A DNA stretch of 64,000 bases from Anaeromyxobacter soli. GTDB lineage: Bacteria > Myxococcota > Myxococcia > Myxococcales > Anaeromyxobacteraceae. How positions within the stretch are numbered: the stretch's first letter is position 1; every line of letters starts with the position of its first letter. Position numbers and translations under genes: made by a program. The stretch is taken from positions 33,118 to 97,117 of the forward strand of contig NZ_JAKZLF010000018.1 in assembly GCF_022808855.1 (NCBI RefSeq). Reading direction: 5' to 3'. Shown here piece after piece: positions 45,306 through 53,867 of the stretch. Under the pieces are notes generated by a model. It was given only the letters and a program-made list of their open reading frames with translations, was not told where the DNA came from and ran no database searches.

Positions 45306-46232
45306 GTGAAGCCCTTCCTCGTCGTCAACCCTCGCAGCGCCGCCGGCCGCACGGGCCGCCACTTCGACGCCATCGCGCGCGCGGTCCGCGCCGAGGTCGG
45401 CGAGTTCGAGTGTGCCTTCACGGTCGCCCCGGGCGACGGCGCGCGGCTCGCGCGCCAGGCGGTCGCCGCGGGGGCGGGGCTCGTGGTCGCGGTCGGCGGC
45501 GACGGCACGGCGAGCGAGGTCATCGACGGGCTCGTGGACGGCGGGGTCGCCTCCCCGGCGCACGTCGTGTTCGGCTACATCCCGCGCGGCACGGGAGGGG
45601 ACCTGCGCAAGACGCTCGGCATCGGGGCCGGCGTGACCGCCGCGGCGCGCGCGCTCGCCTGCCCGAAGGTGGCGGTGTGCGACCTCGGCCGCATCACCTT
45701 CGCCGCGCACGACGGGACGACGCGGGTCGCCCACTTCGCGAACGTCGCCGGGTGCGGCATCTCCGGCGAGGTCTCGCGCCTCGTGAACCAGGGGCTGCGC
45801 CTCCCGAGCGGCAAGCTCTCGTTCATGCTCGCCTCGGCGCGCGCGCTCGTCGGCTGGGCCGATCCGCTGGTCCGCTGGCGCGTCGACGGCGGCGAGTGGA
45901 CCCAGCAGCGGATCACCGCGCTCTCGGTGTGCAATGGCAGCTTCTTCGGCGGCGGCATGCGGGTGGCCCCGGACGCGAGGATGGACGACGGGCTGTTCGA
46001 CGTCGTGATCTGGTCCGGCTTCGGCATCGCCGACTTCGTCACGAAGAAGCGCATGCTCTACGACGGCACCCACGTGCGGCTCCCGAACACCCGCGTGCTG
46101 CGCGCGCGGACCGTCGAGGTCGAGCCCGTGGGCGACGCGAGGGTCCTGCTCGACGTGGACGGCGAGGCGCCGGGGACGCTGCCGGCCCGGTTCGAGATCC
46201 TGCCGGGGGCGCTCCGGATCCGGGTGGGGTAG
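45306..46232 (+). CDS. Diacylglycerol/YegS-like lipid kinase
   Basis: Phosphorylates a diacylglycerol or sphingosine-like lipid with ATP. The 308 residues have FLVVNPRSAAGRTGRHF (nucleotide loop), VVAVGGDGTASEVIDGL (the GGDGT signature, about 62-78), YIPRGTGGDLRKTLGI (a PxGTxND-like motif with Gly-Asp) and NGSFFGGGMRVAPDARMDDGLFDVV, split around the GGGM turn. The GTG at 45306 directly precedes KPFLVVNP. It lies about 90 bp after the glp operon, with its own -10. Confidence 0.93.
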   Translation: MKPFLVVNPRSAAGRTGRHFDAIARAVRAEVGEFECAFTVAPGDGARLARQAVAAGAGLVVAVGGDGTASEVIDGLVDGGVASPAHVVFGYIPRGTGGDLRKTLGIGAGVTAAARALACPKVAVCDLGRITFAAHDGTTRVAHFANVAGCGISGEVSRLVNQGLRLPSGKLSFMLASARALVGWADPLVRWRVDGGEWTQQRITALSVCNGSFFGGGMRVAPDARMDDGLFDVVIWSGFGIADFVTKKRMLYDGTHVRLPNTRVLRARTVEVEPVGDARVLLDVDGEAPGTLPARFEILPGALRIRVG

Positions 46233-46259
46233 TCGCCTCACGGTGAACGGGCGCGTGCT

Positions 46260-46265
46260 TACCCT
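46260..46265 (+). promoter_or_regulatory. -10 element directly upstream of the 46272 gene
   Basis: TACCCT ends six bases before the ATG at 46272; no ribosome site. Leaderless geometry. Confidence 0.45.
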
Positions 46266-46271
46266 CGCGCC

Positions 46272-47231
46272 ATGGTCCCAGCGCTCGCCCTCCTGCTCCT
46301 CGCCCTCGTCGGGTCCGGCCCGGCCGGGGACGCCCCGGCCGCCTCGCCTTCGCCGGCGGCCGTTCCTGCCGGCGCGCCGGCGCGCCTCACCCTCCCGGAG
46401 GACGTGAAGCGGCTCTGCGCCGCGCTCGCGCCGGTCGAGCGGCTCCGTCCGAAGGGCGACGCGGTGGCGCGCGGCGACGCGGAGCGGGCGCACGACGTCG
46501 CGCGCGGTCGCGCCCTCGCCGGGCGGTACGAGGCGATCGTGCCGGCAGGGAAGCTCGAGCTCGCCTACGACGCGGGCGCCGGCACGCTCGGCCTCGCCGA
46601 GCCGGCCCAGCTCCCGATCGCCGACGGGACGGCGCGCCTCTGGCCCAGCGAGGACCCGGGTCTCCCCGTCGAGGTGGACGCCGCGACGGCGCGCCGGCTC
46701 ATCGAGGCGCAGCGCGCCGGCCGGCTCTCGCTCGGGCTCGAGTTCGCGCTCCCCGACGACGCCGCCTGCGGCGTGGGCGCCCGCGGGACTCGCTTCACCC
46801 TCCCGGTCGAGCCGGTCGCGTGGCGCTGGACGAACGGGGAGACGGTGATCGCGGCGGGCGGCGCCGCGGCGGAGCGGCCCCTCGCGTCCGCCGCGGCCGG
46901 CGCGACGCCGCGCGTGACCGTCGGCGCCCCGGTCGCAGGTCCCGCCGACGCGCGCCGCGCCGTCGCCGGCCGCGCGAGCGGGCTCGAGGCCTGCTACGGC
47001 GAGGCGCTCCGGCGCACGCCCGCCCTCGACGGCGTGATCGTCGCGCACGTGGGGGGCGGCCGCGCCGCCATCGCGGCGGACTCCGTGGGCGACCCCGAGC
47101 TCGCCGCGTGCGTCGTGCGGGCGCTCGGGCCGGCGGGCGGGACCGCGGCGGCCGTGCCCATCCGGTTCGAGCTCGTCCCGGCCAAGGGCGCCGGAGCGGA
47201 GGCAGCGGCGCGCTCACGCGGCCGGCCGTGA
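46272..47231 (+). CDS. Secreted protein with AgmX/PglI-like C-terminal domain
   Basis: 319 residues. A hydrophobic signal (LALLLLALVGSGPAGDAP) is followed by a Pro/Ala linker and a central region of unknown fold. The C-terminal 75 residues resemble the AgmX/PglI C-terminal domain of myxobacteria: ASGLEACYGEALRRTPALDG, GVIVAHVGGGRAAIAADSV (split) and DPELAACVVRALG, with two conserved Cys in the ACY and AACV positions. That domain is frequent in gliding- and TonB-related envelope proteins. The function of this one is unknown. A convergent hairpin begins at the stop codon. Confidence 0.75.
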   Translation: MVPALALLLLALVGSGPAGDAPAASPSPAAVPAGAPARLTLPEDVKRLCAALAPVERLRPKGDAVARGDAERAHDVARGRALAGRYEAIVPAGKLELAYDAGAGTLGLAEPAQLPIADGTARLWPSEDPGLPVEVDAATARRLIEAQRAGRLSLGLEFALPDDAACGVGARGTRFTLPVEPVAWRWTNGETVIAAGGAAAERPLASAAAGATPRVTVGAPVAGPADARRAVAGRASGLEACYGEALRRTPALDGVIVAHVGGGRAAIAADSVGDPELAACVVRALGPAGGTAAAVPIRFELVPAKGAGAEAAARSRGRP

Positions 47232-47258
47232 CTCGCGGCACCGAAGGTGCGCGAGTCG
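47231..47258. terminator. Bidirectional hairpin between convergent genes
   Basis: GACTCGCGGCACC/GGTGCGCGAGTC with a GAA loop and one bulged G, spanning 47231-47258 between the secreted protein and the SNF2 helicase. There is no T-run on either side, but the stem is long. Confidence 0.65.
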
Positions 47259-47267
47259 CGCCGCCGC

Positions 47268-50036
47268 TCAGGGCGCGCGCCAGTACGCCGTCGCCACGAG
47301 GGTGCGCTTCTCGCGGATCTCCGCGCGCTTCCGGAGGTCCGCGACGGCGCGATCCTTCTCGGCGTAGCGGTGCCCCTCGGTCGCGCGCAGGTCGTCGAGC
47401 TTGCGGCGGTACTCGCGCTCGGCGCGCTCGCACGCCGCCCGGCGGTCGCGGAGCGGCGCCTCGGAGCGGTCGTGCAGCGCGCCCCGCGCCTTGGCCCAGG
47501 CGGCGCGCGCGTCGTCGACGGCCTTGCGCGGCGACGCGAGCGCGTCCTCGACCGAGCGGTCCCAGCGGTCTCGCGCCTCGTCGTACGACCTCGCGATCCG
47601 CTCCTGGAGGTCCTGCACGAGCCGCGCGTGGATCGTCTCCAGCGCCTCCTCCTGCGCGCTCCCGATGGAGACGGTCGCTCCTCGCGGGCCCGCCTTCGCC
47701 TCCTCGGCGGGGAGCGCCGCGAACGCCTCGGCCTCCTCCGGGGTGAGCGCGTGGAACCGCTCGCCGTCGTGCCACAGGACGAGGTGGATGACGCGCTCCT
47801 CCGAGACGAGCGCGTCGAAGCTGAACTTGTAGGCGAACCACCAGCCCTCGCGCCCGGCCAGGCGGCCGAGCTTCGCGGGCAGGTTCACCGCCGGGAGCTC
47901 GAGGAACGAGACGGCGTCCTGCGGCCGCGCGCGGACCTTCTCGGCGGCCTCGCGCACGAGCCTCGCGCGCCCGGTGCGGCCCTTCGCGGGCGGCTGCGGC
48001 GCCTCGGGCTCCGCCTCCGCCGGACGGGGCGCGTCGTCCGCGAGGACCGCCGAGACGAGCGCGTCCTCCTCCGCCTCCCGCCGCGCCACCGCCTCCTTCG
48101 CCTTCTGCTCGGCGACGCGCAGCCGCCCGCGGACCTCGCCGTCGAAGCGCTCGAAGAGCAGCGCCCGCGCCGCGGCGTACCGGGCGGAGATCCGGTCGTC
48201 GAGCTCGCCGCGGAGCTTCTGGAACGCGGCGTCGATCTGCTCGCCCGAGCGGCAGGACTGGTAGATGTCGAGGACCCGCTTCTCGAAGTCGATGCCGGTG
48301 CCCAGCGCGCCCAGGATCTCGTCGGACGAGCCGAACACGCCGTCGAAGAGCGCGAGCTTCTGCGAGAGGAGGTCGTAGAGCCGGTTGTCGGCCGCGTTCT
48401 GGCGATTGAGGAAGTTCAGCACGAGCACGTCGCGCTGCTGGCCGTAGCGGTGGCACCGGCCGATGCGCTGCTCGACGCGCTGCGGGTTCCAGGGGAGGTC
48501 GTAGTTCACGACCAGGTTGCAGAACTGGAGGTTCAGCCCCTCCGCTCCGGCCTCGGTCATGATCAGGATCTGCGTCTCGTTCCGGAACTCCTCGACGAGC
48601 GCCTGGCGCTTGTCCGTGCCGCCCACGTCCCCCGAGAGGCAGGTGACGGAGTAGCCCTTCGCCTTGAGCAGGCGCGCGAGGTAGTCCTGCGTGCGGCGGA
48701 ACTCGGTGAAGACGACCGCCTTGTCCGGCCAGTTGCACGCCTTCGCGACCGTGAAGCAGCGATCGAGCCCGCGCACGAGCGCGTCGCCCTTCGCGTTCAC
48801 CTTGATCTCCCGGGCGAGGCGCGCGCAGGCGCGGAGCTCCGAGAGCTCGTCGTTCATCCGCCGGAGCGCGGCCTGGCCCTTCGGCCGCGAGGGGCCGCCG
48901 GCGTCGTCGAAGAGCTCCTCCACCTCCTCGGCGAACCCGTCCATCTCGAGGAGCAGCTCCGCCTGGGCGGAGCACTCGACGCCCGCGATCTTCTGGTCGA
49001 GCGTGTCGGCGAGCCGATCGAGCGTGGCGGCGAGGGCGAACGACGAGGAGGCGAGGATCTTGCGGTAGACGAGGACGAAGAGCTGCCGGCGCGCCGCGGG
49101 GATGGCGTAGGCGTCGTCGCGGCGCAGGTACTCGGAGACGCGCTCGTAGAGCTCCTGCTCCTGGGCGGTCGGCGCGAAGTCCTCCACGATCGATCGCCGC
49201 GCGGTGTACTTCACGTACTCCTTCACCTGGCGGCGCAGCGTGCGGATGAACACGGGCGCGAGGCGCGACTTGAGGTCGGCGGCCTTGTCCTCGGTGAGCT
49301 CGCCCGAGGCGTACTGGGACCGGAACGCCTCCTCGTTGCCGAGCAGGGCGTCGTCGATGAACGCGGCGAGGCCGAGCAGCTCCATGAGGTCGTTCTGGAG
49401 CGGCGTCGCGGTGAGGAGCAGCTTCGGAGCCTTGCGCAGGGCCTTGCGGAGCGCCTGCCCGGTGCGGTGATCCTTGCGGTACGCGTTCCGGAGGCGGTGC
49501 GCCTCGTCGATCACGGCGACGTCCCACGGCACGCGCTCGATGTCCGCCTGCCGGAGCGCGGCGAACGGGTGCGAGCAGATGACGATGCCGCCGGTGTCGA
49601 ACGGGTTCGTGCGGAGGCCCTGCCGCTCCTTCTCGCGGACGGAGTCGCCGTCCACGACCTCGGCGTCGAGGCCGAACTTGGAGCGCAGCTCCTCGCGCCA
49701 CTGCGCGCGGAGGGACGCGGGCACGAGGATCACGGCGCGCGCCTTGCCCTCGGCGGCGAGCTGCGCGAGCACGATACCCGCCTCGACGGTCTTGCCGAGC
49801 CCGACCTCGTCGGCGAGCACGGCGCCGCCGGTGGGGAGCGCCGCCAGCGCGAAGGCGGCGGCCTCGATCTGGTGCGGGTTCAGATCGACGGCGGAGTGGG
49901 CGAGCGCCCCGGCGAGCCGGGTGGTCCCGCCGCCGCCGCGCGCGGTGAGCGTCTCGGCGGCGATCCGCTGATGAAACTGCGTGAGCTGGGGCTTGTCCGG
50001 CCTCGAACGCGACACCACCTGAGACACCCCGCCCAT
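47268..50036 (-). CDS. SNF2/RapA-like helicase
   Basis: ATP-dependent remodelling-type helicase. 922 residues. The motor has ADEVGLGKTVEAG (Walker A, about 72-84), VIDEAHRLRN (DEAH), LTATPLQNDLMELLGL, KAVVFTEFRRTQDYLARLL (motif IV), EAGAEGLNLQFCNLVVNYDLPW (split), and RVEQRIGRCHRYGQQRDV (motif VI). After about residue 590 comes a long helical, Glu/Arg-rich region with an aromatic block EGWWFAYKFSFDALVSEERV (split). It may be a RapA-like RNA-polymerase recycler or a stand-alone DrmD-like helicase; no DISARM or other defence genes adjoin it. ATG at 50034-50036 with GTGGAGGCGGG upstream; an upstream in-frame extension is Arg-rich and rejected. Confidence 0.9.
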   Translation of the reverse strand: MGGVSQVVSRSRPDKPQLTQFHQRIAAETLTARGGGGTTRLAGALAHSAVDLNPHQIEAAAFALAALPTGGAVLADEVGLGKTVEAGIVLAQLAAEGKARAVILVPASLRAQWREELRSKFGLDAEVVDGDSVREKERQGLRTNPFDTGGIVICSHPFAALRQADIERVPWDVAVIDEAHRLRNAYRKDHRTGQALRKALRKAPKLLLTATPLQNDLMELLGLAAFIDDALLGNEEAFRSQYASGELTEDKAADLKSRLAPVFIRTLRRQVKEYVKYTARRSIVEDFAPTAQEQELYERVSEYLRRDDAYAIPAARRQLFVLVYRKILASSSFALAATLDRLADTLDQKIAGVECSAQAELLLEMDGFAEEVEELFDDAGGPSRPKGQAALRRMNDELSELRACARLAREIKVNAKGDALVRGLDRCFTVAKACNWPDKAVVFTEFRRTQDYLARLLKAKGYSVTCLSGDVGGTDKRQALVEEFRNETQILIMTEAGAEGLNLQFCNLVVNYDLPWNPQRVEQRIGRCHRYGQQRDVLVLNFLNRQNAADNRLYDLLSQKLALFDGVFGSSDEILGALGTGIDFEKRVLDIYQSCRSGEQIDAAFQKLRGELDDRISARYAAARALLFERFDGEVRGRLRVAEQKAKEAVARREAEEDALVSAVLADDAPRPAEAEPEAPQPPAKGRTGRARLVREAAEKVRARPQDAVSFLELPAVNLPAKLGRLAGREGWWFAYKFSFDALVSEERVIHLVLWHDGERFHALTPEEAEAFAALPAEEAKAGPRGATVSIGSAQEEALETIHARLVQDLQERIARSYDEARDRWDRSVEDALASPRKAVDDARAAWAKARGALHDRSEAPLRDRRAACERAEREYRRKLDDLRATEGHRYAEKDRAVADLRKRAEIREKRTLVATAYWRAP

Positions 50037-50152
50037 CCCGCCTCCACCGCCGTCTCCGGCGCCTGCGTCCGGCTGCGCGATCGCGAGCGAGCGCCGTGCG
50101 CCATCCCACCCGGCCGCCGCCCCGCGCGCGGGGAGCGCAGCGGAGCGAACGG

Positions 50153-50170
50153 CGGTATCCCGTGATACCG
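50153..50170. promoter_or_regulatory. Inverted repeat between SNF2 and zinc-ribbon genes
   Basis: CGGTATC-CCGT-GATACCG, a perfect 7-bp repeat with 4-nt spacer in the 215-bp divergent gap. It is much AT-richer than its surroundings and has operator-like geometry. A weak minus-strand TTGCTG-15-TATCAC overlaps it. Confidence 0.45.
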
Positions 50171-50251
50171 GCGGCACTGTAGCAGCAACTCGATCCCCGG
50201 GGCAGTCCCGATGTACCGTCGCTTCCGGGTGTCGACGATGGGAGCTCGAGC

Positions 50252-50941
50252 TTGAAGTTCGTCTGTGATTCCTGCGGAAAGCGCTTCGCGAGCGTCGACG
50301 AGCCGGCGCCGGGCCGCGTGTACCGCATCCGCTGCCGGTGTGGGCACGTGATCCTCGTGCGCGGGCCCGCCGCCGCGGCGCGCGGCGCCGACGGGCGGCC
50401 CCGGCGCTTCGAGCCGCCTCCGCCTCCGCCACCGCTGATGGCCCCTCCGCCGCCCCAGGAGCCCGAGCCCGCGCCGAGCGCGCCTCCGCCGCGCGCGGAC
50501 CCGGCGCCCGGGCTGCACGCCGTGCCGTCCGAGGAGCGGAGCGGTGCGGCCCAGGCCGAGGCCGAGGCCGAGGCCGAGGCGCAGGCGGAGCTCGTGGTCG
50601 AGGCGGCGCCCTCCGCGCCCCCGCGCGAGAGCGCGGGCGACGCGACCGAGCCCGCGCTGCCCGACGATCCTTTCCTGCGCGCGGTCCGAGAGGCGGCGCC
50701 CGTTGCCGGAGGCGCCGGGGCGGCCCCGAGCGGCGAGCCCGTGCCGGGCGCCGCGGCCGTCGCGCCAGAGAACGACGCGGGGACGGCGCGCACCGACGCG
50801 CCGCGCGCGGAGCGGCCGCGGCTGTCGCTCGGCCTCGAGGACGACGGGGCGAGCGGCGCGAGCCGCCGGATCCTCGTCGCGGCGCTCGTGGCGCTGGCGC
50901 TGCTCGCCGCGATCGCGGCGTGGATGACCCTCCGGACGTGA
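50252..50941 (+). CDS. Zinc-ribbon protein with Pro-rich linker and C-terminal membrane helix
   Basis: 229 residues. The N-terminus MKFVCDSCGKRFASVDEP...RIRCRCGHV is an MJ0042-type zinc ribbon with four cysteines (C5, C8, C28 and C30), common at the front of myxobacterial gliding and signalling proteins. A long Pro/Ala/Glu-rich linker (about 50-200) includes an (AE)n run. A single C-terminal helix (residues 206-224) ends at MTLRT, predicting a tail-anchored protein with its ribbon in the cytoplasm. The TTG start at 50252 has GGGAG upstream. Function unknown. Confidence 0.8.
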   Translation: MKFVCDSCGKRFASVDEPAPGRVYRIRCRCGHVILVRGPAAAARGADGRPRRFEPPPPPPPLMAPPPPQEPEPAPSAPPPRADPAPGLHAVPSEERSGAAQAEAEAEAEAQAELVVEAAPSAPPRESAGDATEPALPDDPFLRAVREAAPVAGGAGAAPSGEPVPGAAAVAPENDAGTARTDAPRAERPRLSLGLEDDGASGASRRILVAALVALALLAAIAAWMTLRT

Positions 50942-50948
50942 GGCGCGG

Positions 50949-50980
50949 CCCCTCGGGCTCGGCCCGCGCCGCCCGAGGGG
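50949..50980. terminator. Bidirectional terminator-like hairpin
   Basis: Perfect 10-bp stem CCCCTCGGGC (50949-50958) and GCCCGAGGGG (50971-50980) with a 12-nt loop, between the convergent zinc-ribbon and M16 genes. There is no T-run. Confidence 0.65.
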
Positions 50981-50996
50981 AGAAGCGGCGCCTCCC

Positions 50997-53849
50997 TCAG
51001 CGCGCGAACACCTCGGAGGCCGGCGTCACGCGCACGGCCTCGCGCCGGATGCCCAGCTTCGTCCCCCCGATCGCGCGGTCCTCCTCGAGGAGCGAGGCGG
51101 GCTTCTCCGCGTCGTACTTCACGGTCGACACCCCGTCGCCGACGAGCGCGTCGGCGAGCGCCTTCGCGTCCTTCGCGACGATCACGAACGAGAGGTCCTT
51201 CGCCGACAGGTGCCGCTTGATGGCGGCGTTCACGTCGGCGCGGGTGAGGCGGGCGAGCCCGTCGCGCATGTAGCGAGTGAACTCGGGGGTGCCGTACCAG
51301 CGCGAGTCGAGCGCGTACCCGACCTGCTGGTCCTGGCGCGCGGTCATGACGAACACGTTCTTCACGAGGTAGGCGCGCGTCCTCTCGAACTCCTCCTCCG
51401 TGAGCCCCTGGTCGACGAGGCGGCCGAGCTCGTGGAGCGCGATGCGGATCGCCATCTGCGCGTTGGCGGGCACGACGGGCCGGATCCACACCTCGAAGAG
51501 CTGCGAGCGCCGCGCGACGTTGGGGCCCGGGAAGAACTGGAACATGCCGCGCGGGAACGCCTCGACGTAGGCGTAGTCGCCGTAGTTCATCCCGCGCTCC
51601 TCGCGGATGCGCTGGTAGAGGTGCGAGCTCGACGAGCGGTGCTCTCCGAGCCAGGTCTTGGCGAGCCAGAGCGCGACGAAGTCGGGCTGGCCGCGCACCA
51701 CGTCGATGGGGTGGCCGAAGGAGATGGCCACGCCGGGCGTGTCCTTCTCGACGAGCTCGACCTCGATCCCCTTCGGCCGCCGGGCGGCGATCCGGGTGGG
51801 CGCGAGCTTCTCCCCGGCGGGGAGCTTCGCGAGCTCGGCCTGCAGCCGGGCGCGGAACGGCGCGGGCGCGTCGCCGCCGAGCCCCACGACGAGGTTCGCG
51901 CGCGTGTAGTGCGCGCGCACGAACGCCTTCACGTCGTCGAGCGTCACGGCGCGGAGCCCCTGCACCGTTCCGAGCGCGGGGTGCCCGTACGGCGTGCCGG
52001 CGAACACGTTCGCCTGCAGCCGCTCCTTCCCGAGCTCCTCGTCGTTCGTCGCGCGCAGGTCCTGGACGAGCGCGTTCAGCCGGTCGTCCCGGACGCGCCG
52101 GAAGTCCTCCTCGCGGAACCCCGGATCGGTGAGCTGCGGCAGCGCGACGTCCGCGAAGCGCTCCCAGCCATCCCGCGGGAAGGTGCCGGTGAGGGTGACG
52201 AGCTCCTTGTCGACCTGCGCGTCGAAGCTCGCCGCGAGCGGGTGGAGCGCGTCGCGGATCTCGTCGATGCGCATCCGCCGGGAGCCGGCGTCGGCGAGCA
52301 TCGCCGCGGCGAGCCCGGCGAGCCCCTCCTTGCCCTGGGGATCCCACGCGCTGCCCGCCTCGAAGAGGAGCTTCGCGGTCACGACCGGCAGCTTCGAGGG
52401 GATGGCGACGACCGGCACCTCGGCGGCCGGCCTCGCGCCGGCCTGGGCCGGAGCGGCGGCCTCGACCGCCGCGAGCGCCGGCGTCCGCTCGAGGCCCGCG
52501 GGCAGCGGATCCTTCGAGAGCGTGGTCACGACGAGCCGCTCGTCCGTGAAGTAGCGCCGCGCCGTCGCGAGGAGGTCGTCCGGGGTGAGCGCCGCGTAGG
52601 TGCGGAAGAGGCGGTTCACGGTCCCGTACGGCGACCGCGCGTACGTCGCGTAGCGCGCGAGCGTCCCGGCGATGGCGTCGGTCGAGTCGAGGCCGCGCAG
52701 GAACGCGTTCCGCTGGTGCGCCTTCTGCTCTGCCAGGCGGGCCGGCGGCGGCGCCGCGGCGCGCGCCCGCGCGAACGTCCGGAGGATGGCGTCCCGGACG
52801 TAGATCGCGTCGGCGGGGGACTTGAGGCGCGCGTAGACCGTCACGAGCCCCGGGTCCACGCTGGGTCCGGAGTCCGCGACGAGCGCATCCACCTTCTGCT
52901 CCTCCACGACGAGCCGCTCGTAGAGGTCGCTCGTCTCCCCGAAGTTCAGGTCGAGGAGGAGATCCACCGCCGGCCAGTCCTTCTTCACGTCGGAGAAGGC
53001 CGGCCCGTGGAAGGCGACCGCCACCCACGGCAGGGTCGGCGTGGTCCACGGGACGTGCGCATGGACCGGGCCGCGCGGCGCGGGCTCGGGCGGGATCTCC
53101 ACCCGGTGCGCGCCGCGCTGCCAGCGCCCGAAGTACCGCTCCACGAGCGGGATCACCTTCTGCGGGTCGACGTCGCCCGCGACCACGATGGTCGCGTGCT
53201 CGGGCCGGTACCAGCGCGAGTAGAAGGTCTTCGAGTACTCGTACTGGTTGGGCATGTCCTCGATGTCGGCGAGGAAGCCCATCGTGGTGTGCTTGTACGG
53301 GTGGACGCCGAAGGCGCTGTCGCGCTGGACCTCCTCGAGCTTGCGCAGCGGGTTCGACGCGTTCTTGTTGTACTCGCCGAGGATCGCCCGCGACTCCGTC
53401 TTGAACGCCGCGACGGAGTAGTCGAGGTTCATGAAGCGGTCCGCCTCGAGCTCGAGGACCTTCTCCAGGTCCTGCTTGGCGAACGTGATGTGATAGTTCG
53501 TGACGTCGTCCGACGTGTACGCGTTCTGGCGCGCGCCGATGCGCGTCACGACCGCCTGGTAGGCGTCGGGCGGGTAGGTCTTCGTCCCGCGGAACATCAT
53601 GTGCTCGAAGAAGTGGGCGAAGCCGGACTTGCCCGGCTCGACCTCGTTCCGCGACCCCGTCTGCATCGGGATCTGGACGGAGACGAGGTCCGGGAAGCCG
53701 GTCGGGACGACGAGCACCCGCAGGCCGTTCGGGAGCGTCCGCTCCACCGCCTTGAAGGTGAGGACGTCGCCCGTCTCGCGCGGCGGCGCGGCGAGCGCGG
53801 GACCGGCGTGGGCGACCGCCAGGGACAGGAGCAGGGCGGGGATGCGCAT
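50997..53849 (-). CDS. Secreted M16-family zinc metalloprotease
   Basis: Insulinase/pitrilysin-type peptidase exported to the periplasm or beyond. A signal peptide ends near residue 21. The inverted zinc motif HxxEH is H79, E82, H83 (FAHFFEHMMFRGTK), with the third ligand at E159, 76 residues later (TESRAILGEY), as in active M16 enzymes. 950 residues hold two M16 halves; the second, from about 470, lacks HxxEH and is the usual structural half (PFRARLQAELAKLPAGE, YAYVEAFPRGMFQFFPGP, split). It lies 18 bp downstream of the S46 peptidase gene and is probably co-transcribed. Confidence 0.94.
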   Translation of the reverse strand: MRIPALLLSLAVAHAGPALAAPPRETGDVLTFKAVERTLPNGLRVLVVPTGFPDLVSVQIPMQTGSRNEVEPGKSGFAHFFEHMMFRGTKTYPPDAYQAVVTRIGARQNAYTSDDVTNYHITFAKQDLEKVLELEADRFMNLDYSVAAFKTESRAILGEYNKNASNPLRKLEEVQRDSAFGVHPYKHTTMGFLADIEDMPNQYEYSKTFYSRWYRPEHATIVVAGDVDPQKVIPLVERYFGRWQRGAHRVEIPPEPAPRGPVHAHVPWTTPTLPWVAVAFHGPAFSDVKKDWPAVDLLLDLNFGETSDLYERLVVEEQKVDALVADSGPSVDPGLVTVYARLKSPADAIYVRDAILRTFARARAAAPPPARLAEQKAHQRNAFLRGLDSTDAIAGTLARYATYARSPYGTVNRLFRTYAALTPDDLLATARRYFTDERLVVTTLSKDPLPAGLERTPALAAVEAAAPAQAGARPAAEVPVVAIPSKLPVVTAKLLFEAGSAWDPQGKEGLAGLAAAMLADAGSRRMRIDEIRDALHPLAASFDAQVDKELVTLTGTFPRDGWERFADVALPQLTDPGFREEDFRRVRDDRLNALVQDLRATNDEELGKERLQANVFAGTPYGHPALGTVQGLRAVTLDDVKAFVRAHYTRANLVVGLGGDAPAPFRARLQAELAKLPAGEKLAPTRIAARRPKGIEVELVEKDTPGVAISFGHPIDVVRGQPDFVALWLAKTWLGEHRSSSSHLYQRIREERGMNYGDYAYVEAFPRGMFQFFPGPNVARRSQLFEVWIRPVVPANAQMAIRIALHELGRLVDQGLTEEEFERTRAYLVKNVFVMTARQDQQVGYALDSRWYGTPEFTRYMRDGLARLTRADVNAAIKRHLSAKDLSFVIVAKDAKALADALVGDGVSTVKYDAEKPASLLEEDRAIGGTKLGIRREAVRVTPASEVFAR

Positions 53850-53867
53850 GAGGGGATCTCCCGGAAG

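Noticed and set aside
46795..53049. 2084-codon open frame on the minus strand
   Set aside because: Runs across several unrelated real genes on both strands in a frame of Arg/Ala/Gly repeats; no domain and no sensible start.
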